DNA of 64,000 bases from Muscardinus avellanarius (Eukaryota > Chordata > Mammalia > Rodentia > Gliridae). The first letter of the stretch is position 1, and each line of letters starts with the position of its first letter. A model generated the notes under the pieces. It was not told where the DNA came from. It was given only the letters and a program-made list of their open reading frames with translations, and did no database searches. Below are positions 1 to 11,833 of this stretch, one piece after another. Both the position numbers and the translations under genes were made by a program. The stretch is from NCBI GenBank assembly GCA_963383645.1, contig OY726565.1:31244534-31308533 (forward strand), read 5' to 3'.

Positions 1-315
1 AGTAATTCTTGTTTTTAAGTTACTACAAGGCTATATCTTAAGACTCAAATCAGATTTTCTTTCAAAATGTGAAGATAACTCATCCACTATTAAAGCTGAG
101 TCATTGTGGTTAATACCACCAGATAAAAGTATAGGATGTAGAGGATGTCCTTTGGAAAGAGGAAGAAAAAGAAAAACAGTAAATTCCAGAGAAAGATAGA
201 AGTTGAATAAACAACTCTTAGGGTGGAGGTTTGGGGAAGGATGCTGGTGGAAAGAGCGAGAGAGGCTCACGGCCTTTCCTCAAGGGACACAAGTCCAGAG
301 ATGTCTTCATTCCAC

Positions 316-329
316 CCACTAGGTGGCGA
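316..329 (+). promoter_or_regulatory. Candidate CTCF core motif
   Basis: CCACTAGGTGGCGA fits the common CTCF core at 13 of 14 positions. It is a motif match only; binding is not shown. Confidence 0.4.
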
Positions 330-2623
330 AGACCAGTAGAACGTGATCAATGGGTGCCAACTTCCTGCACTGTCAAGAATACTTTCCCTGAAAAACCCTA
401 TCTTGAGTACAAAAGCAAAAAGGAAAGGGACATCCGCAATAGGGAATTGACTTGTGAATCAGCAAAGTCCTTAACTGAATACAATTGCTTAGTTTGAAGT
501 TATTTTATTTGGCAAGTTAAAATATTTGTTGTTCTGCTACTGAACTATAGACTTAAAAATGGTAAAGAAATGATTGGTATTTTACCATAATTATTTTATG
601 TTTGTTTACTTGTTTATTTATTCACTTGTTATTCTCAGTTCAGAGCAGTTCTATATGTGATGCAGGTTATATGAGGGACAGGGCCCACTGAAGGAGGGAA
701 ATTAGGCCAGGCTGTCTTAGCATAGAGAAGGCACCTCAGCATGGATGATTAAGCTTCTCCTTGTGGGGAAGTGAAGAAGGACTGCTGCTGCTCCCTACAT
801 ATTTCAACATATTTTTCTCCTTTTTTTTCTGTTCTAAAAGAGTATCAGTTAATCACCAGGCACTGTGCTAGATGCCAAGGAGACAGAGTGATGAGACAGT
901 CTAGTTAGAGAGACAAACAAGAAAATCAAATATTACACTATGCTTATGAAAAACAGAAGTATATTCGAGAGGCTGGGAGAGGAATGTTAAGGGGACTTAT
1001 CGTTCCAGTTTACCTGGTGCTGTCCCTGTTTTAGCACCAAAAGTCTCTCTTACTGGGGAACCTTTAGTTCTTCACAAACTGAGACAGTTGGTCACCCTGA
1101 CTCTGGGACACAGAGCAGACTTCCCGAATGCTGCCCGGCAATAGCAGGTGGGAGTATGATCATGTTAGAACTGATGTCCAGCATAAATTCAGTGAAGTGC
1201 TGGGTGGACAAACACCTGTGGAACATTTGTTAAGTCAACGGAATTAACACATGGAGAGTAGATCACATTGAATGATTAGGGAAATCCCAACCATATGACT
1301 ACAGTTCATGTGAAACATTATTTTTAGAGCTATGTGGAGAATGATGTAAATATATGTGAGCCTCTGTTACCTGAAAAGATAGTTCTGAAAAAGTCATTGC
1401 CTGCAAAGAGTTTCTATTTCAATAAAGCTATCTGTACAAATCAGTACAGAATAAATTAAAAAGCAACCTGAAAGGAATTCAGTTAAAGGGCAATAGGTTC
1501 AGAGGAGAACATTATTATGTTGGCCTGCATGTAGGGGGCAGGGGTGGAGTGGGGTGACTTTATAGAATAGCACTGTGGAAAAATCTCAGAAAGGATTAAA
1601 GAGAAGGTGCTCAGGTGGAAAGCAGGAGCCCTTAGAAGCAAAGCAAAGCAGAAACTTGGTGCCTCCACCTCTGAACAGCACAGTCCATGTCATGGGATAG
1701 TGTGATTCATTGCACAGTCTCCTTCCATCCTGACGTTTTCTTCCTCAAAATATTTTTCAGGGACTCTGCAAAAACAAAAAATAGTACTTATTTGGAATTA
1801 GTTCCACTGTGGTTACATTTTATTTTTTATAAGTCAATATATCAACATTTTGTTCTCCAAAAGCCTTTTCCACAGTGTTAAATCATTAGTTGGGCAGGCT
1901 ATGGACACTTTGGTTAACTATCCTCAGCATGTTTATTCACTATTTATTTTCCAGGTGGAAACTGAATGATAACTGGTAGCCAAATCCAAATTTCATGCTT
2001 TCTTTTTCCAATTGCCAGTCCCTCTTAATCTGCAACTCTGAGCCCCCTCCCATAAATTCACCTACACTGTTTATCCGCACTCCCCTCTCAGCTCCCCTCC
2101 TAAAGCTCTTGCTACCATAAAATGCTGCATTCACGTCTCATTTCTCAGCAAAATTATGAGATGTGTTGAGTGAGTTCACATTAATAATATTTTAGCTAAC
2201 AACGCTTTGAAGAGTCCACAGACCATTTACCAAGGAAACTAAATTATTTCAAATACTTGTGTCAAAATAAATGAACCAAGGCTCTTCTGAAGTAGTCACC
2301 TAGCATTTTATTGTGGATATAAACACGATTCACTAAGCTCTGAAATCACCAGCAATCCTTTTTAAGTTCTTTCTTCATTAGTGAGAGTAAAAAAAAAAAA
2401 TTCCATTATAGATTTTTTCCATAACTTTTAGTGGTAGAATAGAGAATTTCTTCTCTAAAGTAATTCAAACTAAGATTAAACCCTTTTCTAATATAAAAGT
2501 ATCTAGAACACCTTGTAATTATTGCAGATGATAAATATAATTTATTAAGGTTATGAATAAAAAGAGAAATGTTTTGTGTTCTTGTCATTAAAAAGACTCC
2601 TCTCTCTTTTGGCTCAGCAATGG

Positions 2624-2730
2624 CTCTCCTCTCCTCTCCTCTCCTCTCCTCTCCTCTCCTCTCCTCTCCTCTCCCCCCCCCTCTCTCTCTCTCCTCTGTC
2701 TCTCTGTCTCTCCCTCTCTTCCCTCTCTTC
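2624..2730 (+). repeat. (CTCCT)n and polypyrimidine microsatellite
   Basis: About ten CTCCT units pass into a C-run and (CT)n. One strand is all pyrimidine. The open frames here are artefacts of the repeat. Confidence 0.95.
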
Positions 2731-4114
2731 TAATAGGTTCTCTTTGCTTCCAAGGTATTCCCAGCTGCTGAAAGTCCAAAATCTATCTGAATAGCAGGGT
2801 GACCTTTTCAGAAAGGAGCCAGTGTTTTTAAGCTAAAATACAAAGGAAGGAGGGAGAAAGTTTACTGAATATGTGATAGAAGAACACTCATTTCTACCAG
2901 GCCTCTTCATTCCACCCCACGCATGTATCCTTCATTTCTCCGTTCCTCCCTGACCTTCCTAGACTAGTAGGACAGCCAGCTACAGAGACCATGAGTCTTC
3001 TCAAGCTCTTTAATGTCTTTAAAAAACTCTCCCTCCGTGTCTGCTCATTTCCTGGGGGCTGGGAGTAGCATATGGTACCGCAGCTTGGTGGAACACAGCC
3101 CTCTGCTCCTGGGAAGAAGAGTCAAGAAGCAGCGACCTACCTTAGGAAAGGCAGTGACCTGGGTTCCCCTACCTACCACCCTTCACACACATAACCAGAT
3201 GTCCTCAGTTCCCCGGGCTTGAATATACTTAACCTTGCTTCTCTAGGCTTCTCTGTATTCCTTACCCACTCCCTCATCCCCTCTATTCTTAGCTATTAAA
3301 AATATCACAGACACTGCGGCTATCATCCATCTTCGGAGTTTTCATCATAGCTTTGCGTGCTCCTTTCAAATATTCTCTTCCTTTCTCCCTGTTCTTTTTA
3401 ATCTGACAATTTTGCTTTTTGGCGACCCACCAAAGATTTCTATGTGTGACTTAAAAGAAATATTACCAGACGAACTCTCCTGGTACAAGAGCTGACAGAA
3501 TTATTTGCATACATAATCTCTTCTCGTGCCTTCCGCTAGCATGGGCCTTTTCATCTCCAAGCCTCATGACGTGACAAAAGAATAAATTACAGAACTACGG
3601 ATAGAACATTGAACTGACAAGCTTCTGAGGCACCAGCAGTTTTAATAGAAACCAAAGAAAATTCAAGATTGTACATTCTCTTGTAAATGTGTTTCTTTTT
3701 TCTCTCCTCCTTCTACCATATTATCAATTTTCTTGCCTTCTTATTATTCATTTTTCGATCTGACAGATAGCAAACTTAAAACTGCCTTTGAGCTATTCTC
3801 TACGAAACTGTCAACAGAACTGAACTTGTTGGTAAACGGATACGGTATTGACAAATCACTTACAAGGTGTTTAGCCTTATAATTAATGATTTCGTTAAAT
3901 CAACAAACTGTAGCAATTTCAAAAAGGCTAACTGGTTTGCCTTACCAAATATTTTCCTTCTTCCTGGCACTTTCTTCGGGAAGAGGCAAAAAGTAAAAAT
4001 AACGGTGTTTATATAGTGCCATCTAGTGATAGACACATTAAAAAGCTGTGTGTCCCCCAGGGACAACTTGAAAAAGCACCTGCAGGCCCATGCACCGGGA
4101 CATGCACACAGGGA

Positions 4115-4117
<3 letters not shown>

Positions 4118-4163
<46 letters not shown>
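4118..4163 (+). repeat. (CA)n microsatellite
   Basis: About 22 uninterrupted CA units. Confidence 0.97.
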
Positions 4164-4165
<2 letters not shown>

Positions 4166-4207
4166 CCATTAGGTTCTGGTTTGAAAACTCTAGGGTGGTT
4201 TGTTTAT

Positions 4208-4610
4208 TTATTTGGTACTAGGGGTTGAACTCAAGGTCATTGTACCTCTGAGTTGCACCCCAACCCTGGTTTTTGGTTTTTGTTTTTGCAGGACTGGGGA
4301 TGGAACCCAGGGGCATTCTACCTCTGAGCCACACCTCCAGTCCTTTTTTTATTTTTTTATTCTTTATTTTGAAACAGGGTCTCATTAAGTTGCAGAAGGC
4401 CTCACTAAGTAGTTGAGGCTGAGAACTTGTGATACTCCTGTTTCAGCCTCTAAAGTACTGGGATTACAAGCATGCACCACCATTCCCAGTTTTTGTTTTG
4501 AAACAGGGTCCAACTAGGTTGCCAAGAGTCTCCCTAAGTTGTTGAGGCAATCCTCCTCTTTCAGCCTCCCAAGTATTGGGATTACTGGTGTGAGCCACCA
4601 TGCCCAGCTA
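4208..4610 (-). mobile_element. Nested B1-ID SINEs
   Basis: The outer copy has its ID tail at 4213-4270 and B1 head at 4491-4610. An inner full copy sits at about 4288-4490 (GGGGATGGAACCCAGGGG to ACCATTCCCAG). Confidence 0.8.
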
Positions 4611-5123
4611 ATCTCCAGGTTTAACTCAATTTTCCCCTCCTCTGGGAATAATCTAATCCTGAGGTCTCTTTTTGGTGCCACTGAGAGTTTTAAGGTTAAT
4701 ATGCTTTGTGGTTTAAGCCAGAAAAGATGAAAATTTTTTCACTAATTAAAGAATGACTTCCTTGATATTTGAAGTTTGAACTTTTCTGTTGTAGCTATCA
4801 TACTAAAATAAAATACTGATTCTGCTGAGATTAGAAAATGATAATAATCCAAGAAAACAAAACTGATTATACCACTTACACTACTACAACATTCACCCCT
4901 CTTTAACTTCTCTTGCTTAAGTTAATCATTCTTAAATTTTACTTATGTGAATGTAAAAAGGTATCTTTAATTATTCTTATTAAAGAAATGTACATCTATG
5001 AGGGCAGAGTTTTAGAAGTTGTTCCGCAAAGTTAAAAATCAATAAACTAACTTACCTCTAGGGATGTGAAAAGAAAACAAAGAGTTAAAAAATCCTAGAC
5101 AAATCAGAAACTGCTAACTATGG

Positions 5124-5327
5124 GGGGGGGGAGTAATTGGGATTGAATCCAGGGGCATTTACTTCTAATCTACAACCCTAGCCCTATTTTTTATTTTTAT
5201 TTTGAAACAGCGTCTCACTAAGTTGATGAGAGTCTCACTACTTGCTGAGGCTGTTCTCCATCCTATGATCCTTCAATCTCAGCCTCCCAAGTACTGGGAG
5301 CACAGGTGTGCACCACTAAGCCCAGCA
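5124..5327 (-). mobile_element. B1-ID SINE
   Basis: ATTGGGATTGAATCCAGGGG tail to CACCACTAAGCCCAGC head; a G-run lies at the tail side. Confidence 0.85.
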
Positions 5328-5589
5328 AATATATTAGGTATTTGTTTTTTCCCTTTCAAAGAGTGATCTCCAACCTGTCCTTACAGATAGTTTTGCTTAG
5401 ACTGTGGGATATCTTCAGGATCAGGTCTCCATCTTGTACCCTGCTTACCAGCTGCTCTGTTTCATGGGGGTTGGGGAATCTCCTGTCTAGGCACCAATAG
5501 GCTGACCACGTCTGCATGTGTCAATCATTGCCTACTTTCCAGCTAGTGACAAAGGTACTTCTTGCCATATCATCACAGGGTTTATAGAA

Positions 5590-5621
5590 CAGAGAGAGAG
5601 AGAGAGGGAGAGGGAGAGGGA

Positions 5622-5675
<54 letters not shown>
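5590..5675 (+). repeat. (GA)n microsatellite
   Basis: Polypurine run of about 85 bp with a GGGAGA variant patch near the start. Confidence 0.97.
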
Positions 5676-5678
<3 letters not shown>

Positions 5679-5772
5679 TGGGGAGGAGTTCATTTGAATA
5701 ATTCTCCTATGAGTCAACTTTAATACCTTTCTAGTTCCCTCACTAATTAAAGAGATTTATAAAATCTTTGAA

Positions 5773-5999
5773 GTCGAGTATGGTGGTGCATGCTTGTAAT
5801 TCCAGTATTTGGGAGGCTGAGACAGGAGGATCAAAGGTTGGAGGACAACCTCAGTTTCTTTGTGAGGCCCTTTGCAACTTACTGAGACCCTGTTTCCAAA
5901 TAAAGAACAAAAAATCAGGCTGGGGTGTAATTCAGAATTAGAATGCCCCTGGGTTCAATCCCTAGCACTACAAAAAAAAAAAAACAACAAACAAACAAA
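5773..5999 (+). mobile_element. B1-ID SINE
   Basis: Sense copy from GTCGAGTATGGTGGTGCATG to GGTTCAATCCCTAGCACTAC plus A-run. Confidence 0.88.
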
Positions 6000-6708
6000 C
6001 AAAAAACCAAGATAGTGATCTCTCAATCTCTATGGTTTCCCCATCCCCTTCCTACTCCCAAAGGTTCCTATTTTATTGATGGCATTAGCAGTGATTTTGT
6101 AATTGGTAGTTAGAGTTGACATGCAGTGATGTTCAAGTGGTTGCTGGGATCCTTGTTGATTGAAGATTTTTAAATTAAATACCAGTTCAGTACTTGGTGT
6201 TATTTGAAAGGGCCAGTCTTCCACAGCAGGAATGTGTGTGGAAGAAAGCCAAGCAGTGTTCACTTTATGTCTCACTTCCAACCTTCTCTAGTGGTGCCAA
6301 GTTTATTATGGGTTAGAAACTGAACAGGATTAAGCAGCCTATTTCTAAAATGTAATCATTTAATTTTCCTATAATTATATGAAGGCAGTTTAATTATTTT
6401 GTAATTACATAACCATAACATGATAGATGCAAGGTCATGGTGAGTGTATCTTCTTGCAACCTTAAGTATGGCAAATAAACAACAACAACAAAAATCTTAA
6501 TAGAATCATTTATGGAGTTTTAATTAAGGTGACACATAATCTGTGTCGGCATCTCTTTTTCTCCTTGCTGAGTGGGCATTATTTCAGAGTTTTTCTGGAG
6601 ATATAGTGAAAGAGTCTTTCTCTCTTTTATCTTGTTCTGGTTTGGCATTAGTTCTTGAGCTTTCCAGTAACCTATAAGGCACTATTTTGTGCTATTGTTA
6701 AAAGTAGA

Positions 6709-6920
6709 ACTGGCACAGTGGTGCACACTTGTAATCGCCATGCTTAAGAAGCTGAGAGAGGAGGATGATAGGTTCCAGGACAGCCTCAGCAAATAGTGAG
6801 GTTCTCATCAACCTAGTGGGACCCTTTTTCAAAATAAAAATAAAAAAATAGGGTTGGGGTGTAGCTCAGGGGTAGAATGCCCCTGAACTCAACTCTCAAT
6901 GCCACAAAAAATAAAAAGTA
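6709..6920 (+). mobile_element. B1-ID SINE
   Basis: CTGGCACAGTGGTGCACACT to CAATGCCACAAAAA. Confidence 0.85.
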
Positions 6921-7276
6921 AAAGAATAATAAGACACAATAGTGACACAGGAGGATGGTGTGACCATGCTTGATGGGATCCCTCTCTTAGAATCTGTCTG
7001 TTGAGTTCCTGTCAATGGAGTACAGAGGAGAGCACAGATGCTGGGGATTAGACTTTGTGCTTTTGCCCCACTTCAAGATACCAAAAAATGTGTGTCTGTC
7101 ATGCCCCAGGCTATTTATAGTGAATCAAAATTTTTCATAAAATGGGTTTCTATACATGTAATTTAAAAAAAAAGGACATCTAACTCCAAGGTACTAATGA
7201 TCTCTTGTATCCTTATCCTTTTAGGGCTTTTTATAATTTGAGTACTAAACAGAATGTATCTGATAAAAATGAACAT

Positions 7277-7278
<2 letters not shown>

Positions 7279-7324
<46 letters not shown>
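7279..7324 (+). repeat. (GT)n microsatellite
   Basis: About 23 GT units. Confidence 0.97.
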
Positions 7325-7326
<2 letters not shown>

Positions 7327-7775
7327 CTTCATTCAGATCTGTGGAGACAATATAACTATATATATTTTTTAGAAGGGATGGAGTGATTCCTGTGTGTTGG
7401 GGTAAGAAGAAGCATACATAGTATGGATTCCACCAGGCAAGAGCTGAGCCTGCTTGGAAATCACACTTCTGTTGGGAAACCTCAGTGGGAAAGACTGTGG
7501 GAGTGCTACTGACCACCTTAGCACTAGGTTGTGCATGAGAAGTCTGCATGAAATGTCTGAAATAAACATAAGTAATGAGGGGGACTAGACTGTTAGTAGA
7601 CTGTCTTCTGAAGGAAAATGTATATATGGCTTGAGTTGGGGCTGGACCAGAAGGTTCTAAAGTCTCATATAGTATCAATGGCAGAAGAGCAGAGGACTAG
7701 CCGTGACGAATGGATCATATGACATCAAGGAAAAAATGCAACTGTGGTACCTGCAGACTATAAAAAACAAAGACT

Positions 7776-7970
7776 GCCTGGGCATGGTGGTGTATGCCTA
7801 TAATTCCAGCACTTGGGAAGCTGAGACAGAAGGCCAGCCTCAATGACTTAGAGATAGCCTCAGCAAATTAGCTAGATCCTATTTCAAAATAAAAAATATA
7901 ATAGAGCTGGGGGGTGTGGCTCTGAAGTGGAGTTCATCTGGGTTCAACTTGCTGAACCAACTAACAAAAA
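7776..7970 (+). mobile_element. B1-ID SINE
   Basis: GCCTGGGCATGGTGGTGTAT head; the ID tail is diverged (GGGTTCAACTTGCTGAACC). Confidence 0.8.
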
Positions 7971-8352
7971 AATTGAAAGACCTTCTCCACTCAGAATATG
8001 ACGATCCTTAGCAGTGAATGTTCTGGAATGGTAGGAGGTTTTCAAATGGCATGTAAGAGACTCATACCCTAATGGGATGTTTATAAATATATAGGTAAAT
8101 GTGTGTGTGTATCTTAACTTTATATATAAATATAAAAGATATGTTATATAAAACAAAAATATGATAACATTTGTGCATTCTACATAAATTCTGTGTACAT
8201 TAATATCTTTATTTCAATAAAGATTTCATTTTCATGTATAAATCAAGGACTCAAGAACAACCTCCAGATTTAAAACTTCTATTTTAGTCATCTTGGTTGG
8301 TTTGAGTATTAGGTAAAAAAATATTCTAGAACTAGAATCTCTAGAAGAAAAA

Positions 8353-8563
8353 TTCTTTTTTTTTTTTTGTACTGAAGATTAAACCCAGGGGCATTCTAAC
8401 TCCTAGTCATACCCCAGCTCTATATTATTTTTCATTTTGAAACAGGATCTCACTATATTGCTGACAGTCTTGCTACATTGCTGAGGCTATCTTCAAACCT
8501 GTGATTCTCCTGTCTCAGCTTCCAAGTGCTGGAATTACAGAAGTGTACCACCACAGCTGGCTA
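8353..8563 (-). mobile_element. B1-ID SINE
   Basis: T-run, then AGATTAAACCCAGGGGCATT to CCACCACAGCTGGCT. Confidence 0.87.
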
Positions 8564-8711
8564 GAAGAAACTCCCATATGTACTATAGTTTTAGAGGTAT
8601 ATTAAAATGCTCAAAGAAGTGGAAAAAAATCTTCATACTTACTCAAATGACATGTAGATGTGTTGATGTTAAACAATATTTAAAATAGATTCTAATCATA
8701 AAAATCAAACT

Positions 8712-8912
8712 GAACTGGTCGTGATGGCACACATTTGTAATCCCAGTACTTGGGAGGCTGAGACATCATAGGTTTGTGGCCAGCCTCAGCCTCTTAGGGA
8801 GACCACCCACAACTTAGTGAGACCCCGTTTCAAAATAATGAATAAAAAATATAGGCCTGGAGAGGTAGCTCAGAGGTATGGTGCTCCTAGGTTTATTCCT
8901 CAGTTCTGAAAA
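8712..8912 (+). mobile_element. B1-ID SINE
   Basis: ACTGGTCGTGATGGCACACA to TTATTCCTCAGTTCTG. Confidence 0.83.
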
Positions 8913-8959
8913 ATAATGACATGTTAAAGATTTCAATTAATTAATTAATTAATTAAATG

Positions 8960-9182
8960 TGTTGTACAGGGATTGAACCCAGGGGCATTCTACCTCCAAG
9001 ATATACCCCCAGACCTATTATTTTATTTATTTTTTGTTGTTGTTGTTGTTGTTTGTGGTACTGGGGATGGAACCCATGGGTGTTCTACCTCCAAGCTACA
9101 GCCTAACCCTATTTTTTCTTTTTTTTTTTTTTTTGGAAACCAGGGGAATTCTACCTCTGAGCTACACTCCCAGCCCCTATTT

Positions 9183-9233
<51 letters not shown>

Positions 9234-9319
9234 TGTGTGTGTGTGTTACTGGGGTTCCTGGAAACCCTTCTACCTCCAGGCTACACTCCCAGACCTATTT
9301 TATACTTTTTTCTTCCATA
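8960..9319 (-). repeat. Four consecutive ID-tail pieces without B1 heads
   Basis: ID-tail units lie at 8963-9020, 9055-9115, 9135-9180 and 9246-9300, each followed by T-rich or (GT)n sequence. No B1 head is seen between them, so they look like successive 5'-truncated insertions into older tails. Confidence 0.75.
9190..9246 (+). repeat. (GT)n microsatellite within ID array
   Basis: GT units with one GTAT interruption, lying between two ID-tail pieces. Confidence 0.97.
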
Positions 9320-11392
9320 TTTTATTTTATTTATAAGTTGAACATATTGAAAATGGTGTACATTTATTTAGATTGTGCTTTGTGCCCTCTCCCCTCCCAT
9401 TTCCCTTCCCCCTCCCAATAAAGAGTGTTCAGGTTAATCATGTTGCATTTATGCTATTACACATATTCATATGTAGCTCCTCCATTGAACAACCTCAGCT
9501 TTCTTCCTCTCCTATTCTTCCATTCTAGCTTTGCTGAAATTTCCCCTCCATCATCTGGAGTCCCTCTGGACTGGACTGGAGTCTAATACTCCCTAGCTTG
9601 GGCATATTAGAGAAAACATATGACACTTTTCTTTCTGTGCTTGACTAATCTCACTTAACATAATGTTCTCCAGGTCCTCCCATCTTCTTGCAAATGCTAT
9701 TATTTTATTCTTCTTTATAGCTGAATAGAATTCCATTGTGTGTCTTTCCCATAATTTTGCAATCCATTCATCTGTTGATGGAGATCTAGGTTGGTTCCAT
9801 ATTTTGGCTATTACAAACTGTGCTGCTATGAACATGGGTATGCATATGTTAACGTAGTTCTCTGATTTCAACCCCTTTGGAAAGATACCAAGGAGTGGTA
9901 TAGCTGGATCAAATGGTGGATCTATTCCCAGTTTCCTTTTTTTAAAATTATTTTTATTTTTTTCCCTTTGGTGGTACTGGAGTTCCTAGAAGCCTGTGTA
10001 CCTCTGGGCTACACTCCCAGACCTATTTTATACTTTTTTCTTGAAACAGTCTCTGGCTGGCTTTGAACCTGCGCCATCCTCCTGTCTCCGCCTCCCAAGT
10101 GCAGGGATTACAAGCGTGCACCACCATGCCCGGCTGTTCCGAGTTTTCTAAGAAATCTCCACACTGATCTCCATAGCGGCCGAACTACTTTGCATTCCCA
10201 CCAACAGTGTAAAAGAGTTCCTCTTTCCCAACATCCTTGCCAGCATTTGTTGTTTGATTTCTTTATGCTTGCCACTCTGACTGGGGTTAGATGGAATCTC
10301 AGCGTAGTTTTGATTTGCATCTCCCTGATGGCTAGTGATGTTGAACATCTTTTCATGTATCTATTGGCCATTTGTATATCTTCTTTTGTGAAATGTCTAT
10401 TCAGTTCAGTGGCCCATTTCTTGATTGGGTTGTTTTGCTAGTGTAGAGTCTTTTGAGCTCTTTGTATATTCTGGATATTATCCCTCTATCAGAGTGGTGG
10501 TTGGTAAATATCTTCTCTCATTCTGTAGGCTTCCTCTTTAGGTTCTTGATGGTTTCCTTTGATGAGAAGAAACGTTTTAGTTTGATGAATCCCACTTATT
10601 AATTCTTGCTTTTATTTCCTGCGCTTTGGAAGTCTTACTGAGAAAGTTACTCCCTGCGCCTATATGTTGGAGTGTTGATCCTATGCTTGTCTCTAATAAC
10701 TTCACAGTCTTTGGTTAATTTCTAAGTCTTTGATCCATCTCAAGTTGATTCCTGTGCATGGTGAGAAGTAAGGATTCAGATCCAACTTTCTACAAATGGA
10801 TAGCCAGTTCTCCCAGCACCATATGTTGAAAAGGCTGTGTTTTCTCCAGCATATGAGTTTGGCCCCTTTGTCAAAGATCAATTGACTATAGATGTGTGGG
10901 TTTGTTTCTGTGTCTTCTATTCTCTTCCACTGGTCAGTCTGCCTATTGTTGTGCCAATACCATGTTGTTTTTACTGCTATTGCTCTATAGTATAATTGTG
11001 ATGCCCCCTGCCTGGTTCTTGTTGCTGAGAATTGCTTTGGCTATTCTGGGTCTTTTCTTTCTCCATACAAAATTCATAACTGATTTTTCCAGGTCTATGA
11101 GAAATATTGTTGGGATTTTAATGGGAATTACATTGAATCTATAGATCACTTTTGGCAGAATTGCCATTTTGATGATATTTATTCTGCCTATCCATGAGCA
11201 AGGGGGATCTTTCCATCTTCCAAGGTCTTATTCAATTTCTTTCTTTAATGTTTTGTAGTTTTCTCTATAGAGGTTGTTTTACATCTTTGGTTAGGTTTAT
11301 TCCTAGGTATTTTATTGGTTTAGAGGTTATAGTAAATGGGATAGTTTTCTTTATTTCTTTCATTTTGGATTCATTGTTGGCATAGAAGAACC
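9320..11392 (-). mobile_element. 5'-truncated L1, antisense, with nested SINE
   Basis: On the minus strand this holds the 3' part of L1 ORF2 and the 3' UTR. Fragments read [14 protein letters not shown] (near 11100), [20 protein letters not shown] (about 10200-10262) and DEWIAKLWERHTMEFYSAIK (about 9722-9781). The tail end is near 9320-9345. Several frameshifts separate the pieces, so it is dead. A SINE (9944-10135) is inserted within it, and other SINE fragments abut both ends. Confidence 0.9.
9944..10135 (-). mobile_element. B1-ID SINE nested in L1
   Basis: It interrupts the L1 at TTCCCAGTTT/TTCTAAGAAATC. GGAGTTCCTAGAAGCC marks the derived ID tail, and the linker is shortened further than in other copies. 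Confidence 0.88.
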
Positions 11393-11833
11393 TGTGAGAT
11401 CCTCCTGTCTCCACCTCCCAAGCATGGGGATTACAAGCCTGTACCATCACGCCTGGCTCATTATTTATTTTGAAACAAGGTCTCACTGAGTTGCAAAGGG
11501 CCTCACCAAGTAGCTGAGGCTGTTCGCAAACTGCAAACCCCCAGCCCTATTTTTTATTCTTTATTTTGAAACAGGGTCTCACTGAGTTGAAAGGGCCTCA
11601 CTAAATAGCTGAGGCTGTCTGAGAACTGCGATCCTCTTGTCTCAGCCTCCCAAATGCTAGGATTACAAGTTTGCATCACCATGCTCAGCATTTTATTTTT
11701 TATTTTGAAACAGAGTCTCAGTAAGTTGCAGAGGGCCTCACTAAGTAGCTGAGGCTGGCTGTGAACCCTCAATCTTCCTGTCTCAGTCTCCCAAGCACTG
11801 GGATTTACAAGCGTGTACCACCAGACCCGGCTT
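11393..11833 (-). repeat. Cluster of partial B1-ID SINEs
   Basis: Three B1 heads (ending near 11458, 11691 and 11833) with only one partial ID tail between them. They abut the 5'-truncated end of the antisense L1. Confidence 0.8.

Larger units (their letters stand above)
1..4207. other. Intergenic, no gene seen
   Basis: Apart from the CTCF-like motif and two microsatellites I see nothing with coding or RNA-gene character. Open frames are short and lack recognisable domains. Confidence 0.6.

Noticed and set aside
9191..9341. Cys-Val and Thr-His repeat frames at (GT)n/(CA)n tracts (also 3860-4159, 7163-7678, 41930-42175)
   Set aside because: Products of reading dinucleotide repeats, not genes.
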